A stretch of DNA of 64,000 bases from an uncultured Saprospiraceae bacterium (GCA_905480605.1 CAJQRD010000001.1:1-64000); one strand, 5' to 3'; shown: positions 34,179-43,867, numbered from the stretch's first letter. Numbers and translations are program-made. The notes: generated by a model not told the origin, from the letters alone.

Positions 34179-35036
34179 TCATTGGGAAGATTTTATCTTT
34201 CCAATCTTGTTTTGCTTGTTCCGATCTTGTTTTGCTTGTTCCAATCTTGCTTTGCTGCTGGATACAAAATTCCAATACATGAACCGTTCTTCTGGAAGTG
34301 CTTCGCCTCCAAATAGAAGAATATAAGTCTCTTCTTCCAGATCTATTTTACATTCATTTTCTATTTTGGAAATCAGCATTTGCCCGGCCTCAACAATTGT
34401 CTCACCTAGCTTTACTTTTCCTTTAACGACAACAACTGCCATTTCACCTTTCAAATTTTGTCTAACATCAAAACATGTTTTCTGACTTGAACGTATATCC
34501 AACATGAATAGATTTGAAAAAACAGGAACTGGTGATACTTTGTCAAACCCTTGACCTGCCACAAGAATAAAAGCTAATCCATTCTCATGCCAACGAGGTA
34601 AATCTTTAAACTTAATATGGTGGAAACTTGGTTCTCTTTCTTCTTGATCAACTGGCAATGCAATCCATACTTGATATCCATGCATCGTATGTTCAGCGCT
34701 ACTATCTCGTAAATCATTAGGAGTTCGTTCTGAGTGCGAGACTCCTTTACCTGAGACCATTAAGTTTACCGATCCCGGCGTAATTCTTTGCTTGGCACCG
34801 GTACTGTCAACATGCATTATTTCTCCTTCATACATGTAAGTCAATGTACAAAGTCCAATATGTGGATGTTGATCAACGTCAAAATTAGCGCCATTCGAAA
34901 AAACGGAAGGGCCCATATGATCAATAAAGCAAAAAGGGCCCACCATTCTCTTCTTTCTAAATGGCAACAACCTACCAACTAGGAAATTGCCTAGATCTCT
35001 ACTTCGTTCATCTACAAGCAATGCATTATTTGCCAT
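34179..35036 (-). CDS. Pirin family protein
   Basis: A 285-residue bicupin. The metal ligands known from characterised pirins are present at the canonical spacing: H57 and H59 in DQHPHIGL, H101 and E103 in GVSHSER. Bacterial pirins are iron-binding proteins, some with quercetinase-like dioxygenase activity, others regulating central metabolism by protein contact. The second cupin covers about 175-265. The last 25 residues (EQAKQDRNKQNK) come from an imperfect 20-bp DNA repeat at 34199-34255 and are not conserved, so the C-terminus may vary. There is no signal peptide, so the protein is cytosolic. The next gene upstream is 44 nt away on the same strand. Confidence 0.92.
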   Translation of the reverse strand: MANNALLVDERSRDLGNFLVGRLLPFRKKRMVGPFCFIDHMGPSVFSNGANFDVDQHPHIGLCTLTYMYEGEIMHVDSTGAKQRITPGSVNLMVSGKGVSHSERTPNDLRDSSAEHTMHGYQVWIALPVDQEEREPSFHHIKFKDLPRWHENGLAFILVAGQGFDKVSPVPVFSNLFMLDIRSSQKTCFDVRQNLKGEMAVVVVKGKVKLGETIVEAGQMLISKIENECKIDLEEETYILLFGGEALPEERFMYWNFVSSSKARLEQAKQDRNKQNKIGKIKSSQ

Positions 35037-35080
35037 TATAATATATTATTAATAATCTCGAAAGTAATGTAAAATATCTA

Positions 35081-36160
35081 TCAATCATCTAAACTTAAAT
35101 GTTCATGTAATTTACGCATTGCCCCATTAATATTTTTCTTAAATTGTCTCTCAGCTAGTAACTTTACAAGAAGCTTTTTGAAAGGGTTTTTTACGAAATA
35201 ATACAACTCTAATTTTAAATGACTTTTGTTATCTTCTAAAGGTTTAATAATATAAAATTGATACAACTCATCAATGGGAGTAGGACTCACCGTTAATTCA
35301 CCATAAACAATCTCACTTGGTTTGCCATCTTTCGTTACTGTTGTAAATTCCAATTGTTTTCCGCCTATCACACAAACATGCTCTGATCCTAATCTTGTTA
35401 CTTCATTGTGTTTATATTTAAATTCATCAACGCCATCCGTCCATAAATGTCTGAACTTATAATTTGTTATATGTTCCAACAATTCGTAGGAAGAAACTGG
35501 AAATTCCTTTTCAAAAACTATATTGGGTTTTGAGTTGATTTCAATTTTCTGTGGAATACGATAAGGCAATAATTTTAATTTATTGTTATCAATTTTAGAG
35601 TATAAGTACTTAATACTTTTACTGTCATAATCATCTTGTCCAGAATTGAAATCATATAATGAGCTTTCCATTTCTTTATTGATGCCAAGTAAATCTGACA
35701 AACATTCACTTACCAAAAAGTAATTATCTGAATCTACAGAGTTCTTCAATAATCGATGGGCTTCAATAACCGGCTCACCAAATGGTTTGCGTTTATTTTG
35801 AACATTTATAAACTGAAGGTCTCCACAGTGAGCGACTATTTTAAGCTGAAGGTCAGGTGCTTTGGCACAAGCATTACACGGGCAAATTCTATTATTCTTT
35901 AATAATTTTAAATGGCTGTAAAATGCAGTGTACATTTTTTCAACCAGACTTAACAATTTTTCTTTTGTCAGTATTTCGTTTTCCTTATAAAAAAACAATG
36001 CATCTCCTTCAACTTCTGCCAATTCTAAACCTTCAGAGTTCGCCTCAATTAAAACTTCTAGCAATTCAGAAATTACATGTTCACTGTGTTCTACTTCAGT
36101 AGATTGCACAAATTGGGTAAACCCAGAGATATCAGGAATAAAGAGTAAAGATTTTGCCAT
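35081..36160 (-). CDS. DUF2652 nucleotide-cyclase-like protein with SRPBCC-type C-terminus
   Basis: In this 359-residue protein, residues 1-170 are related to class III nucleotide cyclases: IPDISGFTQFV at 8-18 and AEVEGDALFFY at about 48-58. These correspond to the metal-binding and dimer strands of cyclases. A CPCNACAKAP motif (near 92-101) is typical for DUF2652 and may bind a metal. The C-terminal half (about 215-355, with FPVSSYELLEHITNYKFRHLW) looks like a START/SRPBCC lipid-binding fold. Whether it makes a cyclic nucleotide is not known. It may be co-transcribed with the pirin gene. Confidence 0.82.
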   Translation of the reverse strand: MAKSLLFIPDISGFTQFVQSTEVEHSEHVISELLEVLIEANSEGLELAEVEGDALFFYKENEILTKEKLLSLVEKMYTAFYSHLKLLKNNRICPCNACAKAPDLQLKIVAHCGDLQFINVQNKRKPFGEPVIEAHRLLKNSVDSDNYFLVSECLSDLLGINKEMESSLYDFNSGQDDYDSKSIKYLYSKIDNNKLKLLPYRIPQKIEINSKPNIVFEKEFPVSSYELLEHITNYKFRHLWTDGVDEFKYKHNEVTRLGSEHVCVIGGKQLEFTTVTKDGKPSEIVYGELTVSPTPIDELYQFYIIKPLEDNKSHLKLELYYFVKNPFKKLLVKLLAERQFKKNINGAMRKLHEHLSLDD

Positions 36161-36245
36161 AGATAACTTGTGATTAAATAACGTGTAGTGTTGATCATAG
36201 TTCGGGCTGTGAATGATTAATAATGAATAATGAAAAGAATTAAAA

Positions 36246-36412
<167 letters not shown>

Positions 36413-36526
36413 AATAGAATTAAAAAATTATGTAGTATGATTTAGGGGGCAGATGTCAGGGGAAAGAGGAGCCAGAGGTCAGGAGCCAGAGACTGGGCTC
36501 TGAAATCTGGCTCTGCTACAAATGAG

Positions 36527-36557
36527 TAAAACCTCCCAAACTAATAGTCTGGAAGGT
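36527..36557 (-). terminator. Terminator of the haloperoxidase gene
   Basis: On the minus strand ACCTTCCAGAC pairs with GTTTGGGAGGT (two G-U pairs) around TATTA and ends in TTTTA, 32 nt after the stop at 36589. Confidence 0.75.
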
Positions 36558-36588
36558 CAACATTATTTTACCAATCAAATCAATTTAA

Positions 36589-38037
36589 TCAACTTGGATC
36601 CCTACTTAATTTCAGCTTATTCACAGCATCTGAAATTTCATATCCCAATCTGTATCCTTCATCACAATCCATTCTTACATGCACACCTAACGGTATGCGA
36701 GAGTATGCATCTTCTTTTGCCATATCTGACAATGTATTATAGGATCTTGGTTTGCCTAGAAATTCAGTTCTGTCTTCATGACTTCTGTCCGTAAAACTTG
36801 TATTGTTACCAAAAGCATCTTGAAAAACACCAGATGCAGCAGACGCAAAACAAGAGTGTCCAGAAGGGTATCCAGGAAACGAAGGGTTTGCCCAATAAAT
36901 CAATCTGTATAGATTTGTTTGGAATCCGTCATCAATAAATTCATGGATAAATATGTTTGGTCTCATAACCATATGTTCATATTTATCAGCCCAAGTAGAT
37001 ACTGCTGCATCATTAAGTGAGAATCCTAATTTTAAAAACAACACCAAGGATTCTTGAAGGTTAACTTTCTTTTGTTTCACCAATTGGTTGGCAATAGAAA
37101 CTTGTCTTCCTGGCGGACTCATCATCAATCCTTCCACATCATCTGACCAAAATTCTGCAATCCACAAATCATCATTTTGTTCTTCTTTAGCTGCATTGTT
37201 TACGTCATTAACCTCTTGCATTTGTGCGAAGTAGTTGCTATTAGGATTTGTATTGTAAGCTATAGGTGGAACACTTGTTGTTTCTTCAGGAGAAATTACA
37301 AATGTTCTTACAGTTCCCCAATATGGAAACAACGCTCTTTCTGGCTCTGCACTAAAAGTCCAGAAACCATCACCAGTTGGTGGCACATAAGATATAGGCT
37401 GTGGCTCAAGAATTTGTTCTTCTGCGGCCAGGTCCGTTTGACTGTATGCAATTATTGTTTGAGCTACATAAGCTCCCCATTCTCTTGAATCTCGAATAAC
37501 TCTTTGCTGCACACCTCTAGACAATTCTTCTTCTTTCACCAATTCCAATTCTTCAATTTCGTCTTTTACATTGTTGGATACATTCATCATAAAGTGATCA
37601 AGCACATCTGCATAACAAGCATTCAAGGCCAATTCTAAATTGAAATTTCTTGGCACTTCACGTCGCTCAATATCTAACCCTTCTAAGTTTTGACTGTTAG
37701 ATTTAAAATCACGCATCATTGGCACTGCCGTTTCGTAACCTGCTAAATTGATATATGCAATTGCTCTTGCCGTTGCATTAGGTCTCATTCCATAGGCATA
37801 GCGGTCAAGCTTTAAAAACAAATCATTCCAATCGGTCAGTATTTTGTTGTTCATCTGAGTGGTATTGCCACCACCTTGTCCGCCATTTTGCCCTCCGCCT
37901 CTTGCACTAAAATTACTCGCCAGCTCAACATCAGATTCATCGCTAGTAAGGTTTAAATCTGCATCTTCAGAACATGAAGAAAACATAAGAAGTACAAATA
38001 AAACAGGAAAGGCCCATTTCATTTTTTTGATAAGCAT
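36589..38037 (-). CDS. Vanadium-dependent haloperoxidase-type PAP2 protein
   Basis: A 482-residue lipoprotein (signal ending MFSSC) with a Gly/Gln-rich linker. The catalytic core lies in the C-terminal half, with the RP motif of VMRPNIFIHEFI, YPSGHSCFASAASG near 400 and RIPLGVHVRMDCDEG near 455. These match the vanadate-binding Arg/Lys, Ser-Gly-His and Arg-His elements of the vanadium haloperoxidase/PAP2 superfamily. Halide oxidation or phosphatase activity cannot be separated by motif alone. Exported versions like this are common in marine Bacteroidota. It is monocistronic with its own terminator. Confidence 0.87.
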   Translation of the reverse strand: MLIKKMKWAFPVLFVLLMFSSCSEDADLNLTSDESDVELASNFSARGGGQNGGQGGGNTTQMNNKILTDWNDLFLKLDRYAYGMRPNATARAIAYINLAGYETAVPMMRDFKSNSQNLEGLDIERREVPRNFNLELALNACYADVLDHFMMNVSNNVKDEIEELELVKEEELSRGVQQRVIRDSREWGAYVAQTIIAYSQTDLAAEEQILEPQPISYVPPTGDGFWTFSAEPERALFPYWGTVRTFVISPEETTSVPPIAYNTNPNSNYFAQMQEVNDVNNAAKEEQNDDLWIAEFWSDDVEGLMMSPPGRQVSIANQLVKQKKVNLQESLVLFLKLGFSLNDAAVSTWADKYEHMVMRPNIFIHEFIDDGFQTNLYRLIYWANPSFPGYPSGHSCFASAASGVFQDAFGNNTSFTDRSHEDRTEFLGKPRSYNTLSDMAKEDAYSRIPLGVHVRMDCDEGYRLGYEISDAVNKLKLSRDPS

Positions 38038-38268
38038 AGTATTAATTTTTTAAGTTAAGTAATAATTAACTCCAATAATTTTTTGAGGCTAATAATAGAA
38101 TTCAAATAATTATCACAAAGTATTCGGCCGAATGTAGTGTAGGACTTAGAGACTAAAAGCAATTTTAAATCAGATCACTCTGATCATTTAATACTTAAGA
38201 GGAGCAAATTGAATTTGTACTCTGTTTTAAGGAAAAAAGTTATTTTTTTTTAAAACAATATAGAAAAA

Positions 38269-38317
38269 GGAGAGCTCCGCTCTGTCAGGGCAGAGCTCTG
38301 ACAGAGCGGAGCTCTCC
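38269..38317. repeat. Perfect 20-bp inverted repeat (GGAGAGCTCCGC...)
   Basis: The left arm (38269-38288) and right arm (38298-38317) are exact complements around a 9-nt loop GGCAGAGCT. The arms are GC-rich in an AT-rich gap and contain nested GAGCTC palindromes. There is no T-run on the plus strand. Confidence 0.9.
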
Positions 38318-38390
38318 ACATCAAATATTGAGATGCATTTACTAAATATTCCTTAAAGTACTGATAATAAACAACTTAAGCCTCCATCTA

Positions 38391-38442
38391 GAGCGGAGCT
38401 CTGTCAGAGAAGAGCTCTGTCAGAGAGGAGCTCTTTCAGAGA
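38391..38442. repeat. Tandem degenerate GAGCTCTGTCAGAGA repeats
   Basis: Three consecutive units of 16-17 bp (GGAGCTCTGTCAGAGA with small changes) share their words with the perfect hairpin 75 bp upstream. The array also begins with GAGCGGAGCTCT, as in that hairpin. Confidence 0.75.
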
Positions 38443-38512
38443 TAGCCTTAGGGCAATATTTAAATCAAGGGTTGACCCAAAACAAATCATAAGTGGATTA
38501 TTAGGAAATACT

Positions 38513-38950
38513 TTAACATCCCCAAGTGATTTTGATTTCATTGTGCATTAAGACATATTCCTTTTCAGTCGTCATTAAAATTATATTGTCTCCAGGAATC
38601 AAGCCTTCAAGTACTTTTTCTAATGGGATTTGTGTATATATTTTATTATCAAACATTCTAATTGTATTTGTCCCTTCGTTTTTAACAGCCACTTTAAACT
38701 CAATGGGCATGATTGGCTTTCTATCATAAGCCGTTAATTTAATGGTTGATTCAGATAAAATACCTTTTTGTCCTTGTTCTAATTTACACTCACCATAAAT
38801 TGAATATTCAGAAACCAACATTTCACCATTATACAACACAGCAGCACAATTGCTATAAGGGCGAGCACCATCATTAAGATTTAATGAAAGAATTTGGGCA
38901 TGAGATGAACCAGCCAACAATAAAAAGCAAACCACTTTTAAATAATTCAC
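38513..38950 (-). CDS. Exported protein of unknown function (145 aa)
   Basis: I do not recognise this family. The start is GTG at 38950, giving a clear signal peptide (MNYLKVVCFLLLAGSSHAQ). The mature protein is a mostly beta domain with three Cys (ARPYSNCAAVLY, YGECKLEQ and the terminal TWGC), which could form a disulfide. It is monocistronic and divergent from the regulator gene at 39082. Confidence 0.65.
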   Translation of the reverse strand: MNYLKVVCFLLLAGSSHAQILSLNLNDGARPYSNCAAVLYNGEMLVSEYSIYGECKLEQGQKGILSESTIKLTAYDRKPIMPIEFKVAVKNEGTNTIRMFDNKIYTQIPLEKVLEGLIPGDNIILMTTEKEYVLMHNEIKITWGC

Positions 38951-39054
38951 GTATAAGTTTATTTAATCATTATACCTAAATATCAATTTATATGACCAAA
39001 ACATGCATTTTTTGCTGTAAAACAATGTAAACGAAATGTAAAACGCTATCTTCT

Positions 39055-39068
39055 AATCATTAATGATT
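39055..39068. promoter_or_regulatory. Perfect 14-bp palindrome upstream of the membrane regulator
   Basis: AATCATTAATGATT is exactly self-complementary and ends 13 nt before the ATG at 39082, in the divergent promoter region. It is a candidate operator, possibly for autoregulation. Confidence 0.45.
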
Positions 39069-39081
39069 GTAAATTAGCAGT

Positions 39082-39972
39082 ATGTGGAAAAGAATACTAG
39101 GATTAAGTTTGATAGTAATTGGGAGTCTTGGGCTTTTAAAGGCGGTTACAGAAAGAGGCAAGCATAGTGTGCAATTCGAAGAAGGTGCCCATAATCTTGC
39201 TCTAAGACAAGTAGCACATAACCTATATTTACTGCAAAGTGATTCGACATCCAGAATTGCACCAGTCGAAAATATTAACGACAGTACTTATCAGGTAAGG
39301 ATTGACAAGCGACTTAATTATGAAGAACTTCCACATTTAATAAAAAAGGCCGTAGATGATTACAATTTGAACTCAGACTATATTGTCACAATAAAAGATT
39401 GTGTAGATGATAAGATTGTTTTGGGATTCAATTCTGTTCCTCTTGGTAGTACAGAACAAACATGTAGCTCTAGAGAACATGAACTTGATTGTAGTTTCTT
39501 AGGCGTAACATTTTTAGCGAAACCAGTTAAACTAAATTCAAATATTCCATTGTTTCTTGGTTTTTTGCTTATTGGATCTTTAGTCTTTCTTTTTAACAAT
39601 AGAAAAAAGGTGCTTAATCAAACATCCTCTTCATCTGAAAATCAACTTCAATCCCAAAAAGAATCAATCGCACTGGGTAATTTTAATTTTGACCCGACCA
39701 ATCAAACAATCTCAATGCGTACAGAGTCTGTATCTCTAACATTTAGGGAAAATAAATTACTGAAGTACATGTGTGAGAACATCAACATTGTTATTAAACG
39801 AGACGATATTATGGCAAATGTTTGGGAAGAAGAAGGTATTATTGTTGGTCGTAGTTTGGATGTCTTTATATCTCGTCTTAGAAAGATATTAAAAGATGAC
39901 CCTTCAATACAAATCAAAAGTGTACATGGAGTTGGTTATCGCTTGGTGGTTAATCAAGAAATGGTTTCATAA
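39082..39972 (+). CDS. ToxR-like membrane-anchored winged-helix regulator
   Basis: A 296-residue protein. An N-terminal membrane segment (about 4-20) is followed by a roughly 130-residue extracytoplasmic sensor part with four Cys (DCVDD, TCSS, DCSF). A second membrane segment (about 154-172) comes next, then an OmpR/PhoB-type winged helix at about 200-293 (FRENKLLKYMCENIN, VWEEEGIIVGRSLDVFISRLRKIL, SVHGVGYRLV). It is thus a one-component transmembrane regulator with no kinase partner. Such proteins are frequent in Bacteroidota and their signals are largely unknown. The four Cys could serve redox sensing. The palindrome just upstream is a possible binding site. Confidence 0.85.
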   Translation: MWKRILGLSLIVIGSLGLLKAVTERGKHSVQFEEGAHNLALRQVAHNLYLLQSDSTSRIAPVENINDSTYQVRIDKRLNYEELPHLIKKAVDDYNLNSDYIVTIKDCVDDKIVLGFNSVPLGSTEQTCSSREHELDCSFLGVTFLAKPVKLNSNIPLFLGFLLIGSLVFLFNNRKKVLNQTSSSSENQLQSQKESIALGNFNFDPTNQTISMRTESVSLTFRENKLLKYMCENINIVIKRDDIMANVWEEEGIIVGRSLDVFISRLRKILKDDPSIQIKSVHGVGYRLVVNQEMVS

Positions 39973-40118
39973 CTTCCTAAACGATCTTTTACTCTCCGCT
40001 TGATTTCTGATAAGTTTGGATTTTTACATCTAAACCCGTTTTAATAATTTCTTTCTCATAACAGTGTAACTTCAATAGAGGTATAATTTTATTATATTTA
40101 GAATAAAAACAAAAGTTT

Positions 40119-40577
40119 ATGAAAAATCTACTTGTTATCCTCTCGTTTTGCTTTATAAGTCAAATATCATTTACACAAAATTCTCATCAAGTCGACATTG
40201 ATGGCGTCAAAGAAGCTTGTATGAATTATATAAATACGTTTTATAAAGCCGATACTACTTTAGCATATAAAAGTATTCATTCTAGTTTGAGGAAAACAGG
40301 ATTTTACTTTTCAGAAGAAAAAGGCCAGTATTCAAAACAATTGGAAATGCCATTTGATGCGTTGATAAACTTAGCAAAGAAATGGAATGCAGATGGAAAA
40401 TCAGCAAATGAAACCACTCCCAAAAAAGTAGAGATTTTTGAAGTATCAGACAAAACAGCTGTGGCAAAAGTAACTGCAGTCTGGGGTATAGATTACATCA
40501 GTCTATTCAAAGAAGGCGATACCTGGATGATTGTAAATGTGTTGTGGCAGTCGGAGCCTAAGTTTAGTGAGAGGTAA
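40119..40577 (+). CDS. Exported NTF2-like (putative lumazine-binding family) protein
   Basis: A 152-residue protein with a signal peptide (ending SFTQN) and an NTF2-type domain. DGVKEACMNYINTFYKADTT near the start and AVAKVTAVWGIDYISLFKEGDTWMIVNVLW at the end match the Lumazine_bd_2 family (PF12893) pattern. Its ligand is unknown and no catalytic residues can be assigned. A TATATTTA -7-like element lies about 20 nt upstream. It precedes a TonB-dependent receptor by 116 nt but has no clear functional link. Confidence 0.78.
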   Translation: MKNLLVILSFCFISQISFTQNSHQVDIDGVKEACMNYINTFYKADTTLAYKSIHSSLRKTGFYFSEEKGQYSKQLEMPFDALINLAKKWNADGKSANETTPKKVEIFEVSDKTAVAKVTAVWGIDYISLFKEGDTWMIVNVLWQSEPKFSER

Positions 40578-40693
40578 AAGCAATTTACTATTTTTTAAGA
40601 CAATCCAAACCAAATCTACTACCAGTATATAATTATAACTACAATTTTTTAGTAAAATTTAAACAAAATTCCTAGTTATTGAATTATATACTT

Positions 40694-42910
40694 ATGAAAT
40701 TTTATACGCTTTTTTTCCTTGCCTTTTTAATGCATAACCTCGATGCACAAGAATTGGAAGGATACATATACAATTATGATAACAGCCCAATTGAATGGGC
40801 CAATATTATTAACTATACAAAGAGCGAACATAGTCACAGTGGACCAAATGGATATTTCAAAATAAAAAACTGTTCAATAGGTGACAGTTTGGTGGTAAGT
40901 TTTCTTGGTTATAAAAGCCAGTCTTTTGAATTGAAAGCATTTGACAAGCTATTACAAATAAAATTAGCTGTTAAGTCTGTATCTATTGATGAAGTGGTTA
41001 TATCTCCAACCATTGATGCATTACACTTATTCACAGACATAAATACAAGTATAAATCCTGTCAGCTCATCACAGGAAGTTCTAACACAAGTTCCAGGCCT
41101 TTTTATAGGTCAACATGCCGGAGGTGGAAAAGCAGAGCAGATATTTTTAAGAGGATTTGATATCGATCATGGTACTGATATTAGCATATCCGTTGATGGC
41201 TTACCCGTCAATATGGTATCTCATGCTCATGGTCAGGGTTATGCCGATCTTCATTTTCTAATTCCAGAAACAATTGAGAACATAGACTTTGGAAAAGGCA
41301 GTTATTCTGCAGATAAAGGTAATTTTACAACAGCTGGGTTTGTAGAATTTAATACAAAGAAAAAACTAAATCATAATTTACTTAAACTAGAGGCCGGCCA
41401 ATTTGATATGCAGCGTATCATGACAATGTACTCTTTAGTTGATAATAAAAAAACATCTGCATATATCGCAGGAGAACACATATCCAACAATGGTTTTTTT
41501 GAAAGTCCACAAAACTTTAGAAGAACCAATGTATTTGGAAAGTTATCTGAAAAACTATCAGACAAACAAACTCTAACTCTTACTGCTTCTCATTTTACCA
41601 GTAGATGGGATGCCAGTGGGCAAATACCTGGGAGATCAGTCGCTGACAATAGTATTACTAGGTTTGGGGCAATCGATGACACTGAAGGTGGACAGACTTC
41701 ACGCACAAATTTACTTTTAGAATATGCTCAAACAATTGGTAACAATACATTTTTTATAAACAGTATATTCTTCACTCACTATGATTTTGAATTGTTTTCA
41801 AATTTTACTTTCTTTTTAAATGATCCTATCAATGGGGATCAAATCAAGCAATTTGAAGACAGAAACATTTGGGGATTAAATTCTGAATACTCTAAAATCA
41901 TTGAACTAGGACAGGTAAATATGAACTGGAAAGCAGGCTTAAATTTTAGGTACGACAATTCAAATGATAATGAACTATCTCGAACTGCAAATAGAACAGA
42001 CGTTTTAGAAAGAATAAAGCTAGGAAATGTGAATGAATCAAATCTTGGTCTTTACATCAAAAATGAAATAGTATTTGGTAACTTGATAATAAGTCCAGGG
42101 TTAAGGTTCGATTATTTTATATTTAACTATCAAGATGCTTTATCTCAAACCTATAGCAATAGTACCAATACAGCTAAAATATTTTCACCAAAGTTAAGTG
42201 GCGTCTACCAACACAATAATAATTTCCAATCATATATCAAATTAGGACAAGGGTTTCACTCTAATGATTCTAGAGTAGTAGTACAACAAGAAGCAACAGA
42301 AACTTTGCCAAAATCCTTAAATGTTGATGCTGGAATAATATGGAAGCCACGACCAAAATTATTAGTAAATACCGGATTGTGGTATTTATATTTGAATCAA
42401 GAATTTGTATATGTTGGTGATGAAGGCATTGTTGAATTAAGCGGCGAAACCAAACGACAAGGTCTAGATTTAAGTATAAGGTATGAACCTTTAAATCAAT
42501 TGTTTCTTACTGTGGATGCCAATTATACAATTGCAAGATCAATCAATGAAACGAAAGGTGAAGATTATATCCCTTTGGCCCCAGACTTAACCATCACCTC
42601 TAGTTTAAAATACATTTCTAACAGTGGCTTATATGGAGGTGTAGATTTCAAATACTTAGACAACAGACCGGCCAATGAAAACAATTCTATTGTTGCAGAA
42701 GGTTATGGAATATTTGATGTCAATCTAGGTTATAAATTCCATCATTTCAATTTTGGAATTCAAATAGAAAATGTAATGAACTCAGAATGGAATGAAACAC
42801 AGTTTGCCACCACGTCAAGATTGGCAAATGAGTCTAATGCCGTTGAGGAAATTCATTTTACTCCAGGAACTCCTTTTAAAATCAAAGGGTCAATTGCTTA
42901 TAACTTCTAA
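40694..42910 (+). CDS. TonB-dependent receptor with His-rich plug motif
   Basis: The start is set at the ATG at 40694 (MKFYTLFFLAFLMHNLDAQ). A TTG at 40679 would add five residues before the signal peptide. The 738-residue product has a short carboxypeptidase-D-like domain (about 20-95), a plug (about 110-225) and a barrel ending IKGSIAYNF. The plug contains GFDIDHGTDISISVDG and MVSHAHGQGYADLHFLIPE, a conserved His/Asp/Gly motif of a receptor subfamily that I know from several phyla. It suggests a metal-containing substrate, but no substrate is proven for the subfamily. No partner genes are adjacent. Confidence 0.87.
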   Translation: MKFYTLFFLAFLMHNLDAQELEGYIYNYDNSPIEWANIINYTKSEHSHSGPNGYFKIKNCSIGDSLVVSFLGYKSQSFELKAFDKLLQIKLAVKSVSIDEVVISPTIDALHLFTDINTSINPVSSSQEVLTQVPGLFIGQHAGGGKAEQIFLRGFDIDHGTDISISVDGLPVNMVSHAHGQGYADLHFLIPETIENIDFGKGSYSADKGNFTTAGFVEFNTKKKLNHNLLKLEAGQFDMQRIMTMYSLVDNKKTSAYIAGEHISNNGFFESPQNFRRTNVFGKLSEKLSDKQTLTLTASHFTSRWDASGQIPGRSVADNSITRFGAIDDTEGGQTSRTNLLLEYAQTIGNNTFFINSIFFTHYDFELFSNFTFFLNDPINGDQIKQFEDRNIWGLNSEYSKIIELGQVNMNWKAGLNFRYDNSNDNELSRTANRTDVLERIKLGNVNESNLGLYIKNEIVFGNLIISPGLRFDYFIFNYQDALSQTYSNSTNTAKIFSPKLSGVYQHNNNFQSYIKLGQGFHSNDSRVVVQQEATETLPKSLNVDAGIIWKPRPKLLVNTGLWYLYLNQEFVYVGDEGIVELSGETKRQGLDLSIRYEPLNQLFLTVDANYTIARSINETKGEDYIPLAPDLTITSSLKYISNSGLYGGVDFKYLDNRPANENNSIVAEGYGIFDVNLGYKFHHFNFGIQIENVMNSEWNETQFATTSRLANESNAVEEIHFTPGTPFKIKGSIAYNF

Positions 42911-42950
42911 TTGAAAGCTTCTAAATAAAAGACACTAAATGCCTTGAAAT

Positions 42951-43706
42951 CTAATATTCAGTAAAAACCTTTTCATCCATTACGTCATAAACCATTACTT
43001 CAGACGGACCACTTTTATCTGAGCGATCAGTGGACATTAACAAACCATTAAAGTCTTGATAATTATCCCATGGCCATGATCTTGGAGGATCAGCTTGATC
43101 AGCAGATTTGAAAAAACTCCATTGTTTTATCAAATTGTCTTTGTGATCTACATACACTTCATATTTATTTTCAGGTGTATTGCCAACTGCATTAAATGTG
43201 AGCTGCAATACAGAAGCATCTAATCCCCCAGGTATTGTGTCTTCTCTTACATACTTTAAATTGACACCTGGATCTCTTAATTTAAAAGGCATGGCTAGCC
43301 AATATGAATCATTGATCCAAATATCCTTGGCTTGTGTCATCTTTTTATTTAAAATGGCAGTATCCGTAATTTCATTTCCATTCTTAAAATACCGTCCTTC
43401 CAAAGTATTTAAGTCAACCAAGTAAAGAGAAGTATCTCGCGGGTTTTCAATACGTGCTCTACTACCCTGCTTATCCCAGACCAATTTTCGAGATCCAAAA
43501 AAAGTCCAAGACAAATAATTTGTGTTGTCCCATTTTTCTTGTCCTCCCATCGCGGTTATGATGTTGTCAGCTATTGTTTTTGATTTAGCATCTGCACTAC
43601 CTTTTTCAACAGGCACAGTAGCCTGAGTTGATTCAGATGAATTGCTTTGCTCTTGACAACCAGAAAGTGTCAACAATAATAAAGAAAGAAAAAAGAAATA
43701 TTTCAT
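42951..43706 (-). CDS. Outer-membrane lipoprotein, DUF6503-like
   Basis: A 251-residue lipoprotein (signal ending LSGC). The fold looks like the half-barrel of LolA/LolB-type proteins: AMGGQEKWDNTNYLSWTFFG, SLYLVDLNTLEGRYF, YWLAMPFKLRDPGVNLKY, and NKYEVYVDHKDNLIKQW. These phrases fit the DUF6503 family of Bacteroidota. It probably binds a lipid or other hydrophobic ligand; function is not known. It converges on the TonB-dependent receptor gene with 40 nt between the stops. Confidence 0.72.
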   Translation of the reverse strand: MKYFFFLSLLLLTLSGCQEQSNSSESTQATVPVEKGSADAKSKTIADNIITAMGGQEKWDNTNYLSWTFFGSRKLVWDKQGSRARIENPRDTSLYLVDLNTLEGRYFKNGNEITDTAILNKKMTQAKDIWINDSYWLAMPFKLRDPGVNLKYVREDTIPGGLDASVLQLTFNAVGNTPENKYEVYVDHKDNLIKQWSFFKSADQADPPRSWPWDNYQDFNGLLMSTDRSDKSGPSEVMVYDVMDEKVFTEY

Positions 43707-43867
43707 TGTGTCTGTTTTCTATAAATGTACATATATGTTAGCAATAAATATCAGAAGCTCATTTATGTTTTTCAGATATTCATTTTCTCAAAAACTTGAA
43801 GTCCATTTTTACTACAATCTCAATCGTAACTCCAAGTTTATATAAAATACGTACAGTGAAGTTTCGA

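Larger units (their letters stand above)
38038..38512 (+). other. 475-bp gap with large palindromic repeats
   Basis: The promoter of the haloperoxidase gene is at the left. The rest is AT-rich apart from the GAGCTC repeats at 38269-38317 and 38391-38442. No gene was found. Confidence 0.6.

Noticed and set aside
34128-34326. Two 62-codon plus-strand frames
   Set aside because: They are antisense to the repetitive end of the pirin gene, and their CFQSCF-like repeats follow from the 20-bp DNA repeat.
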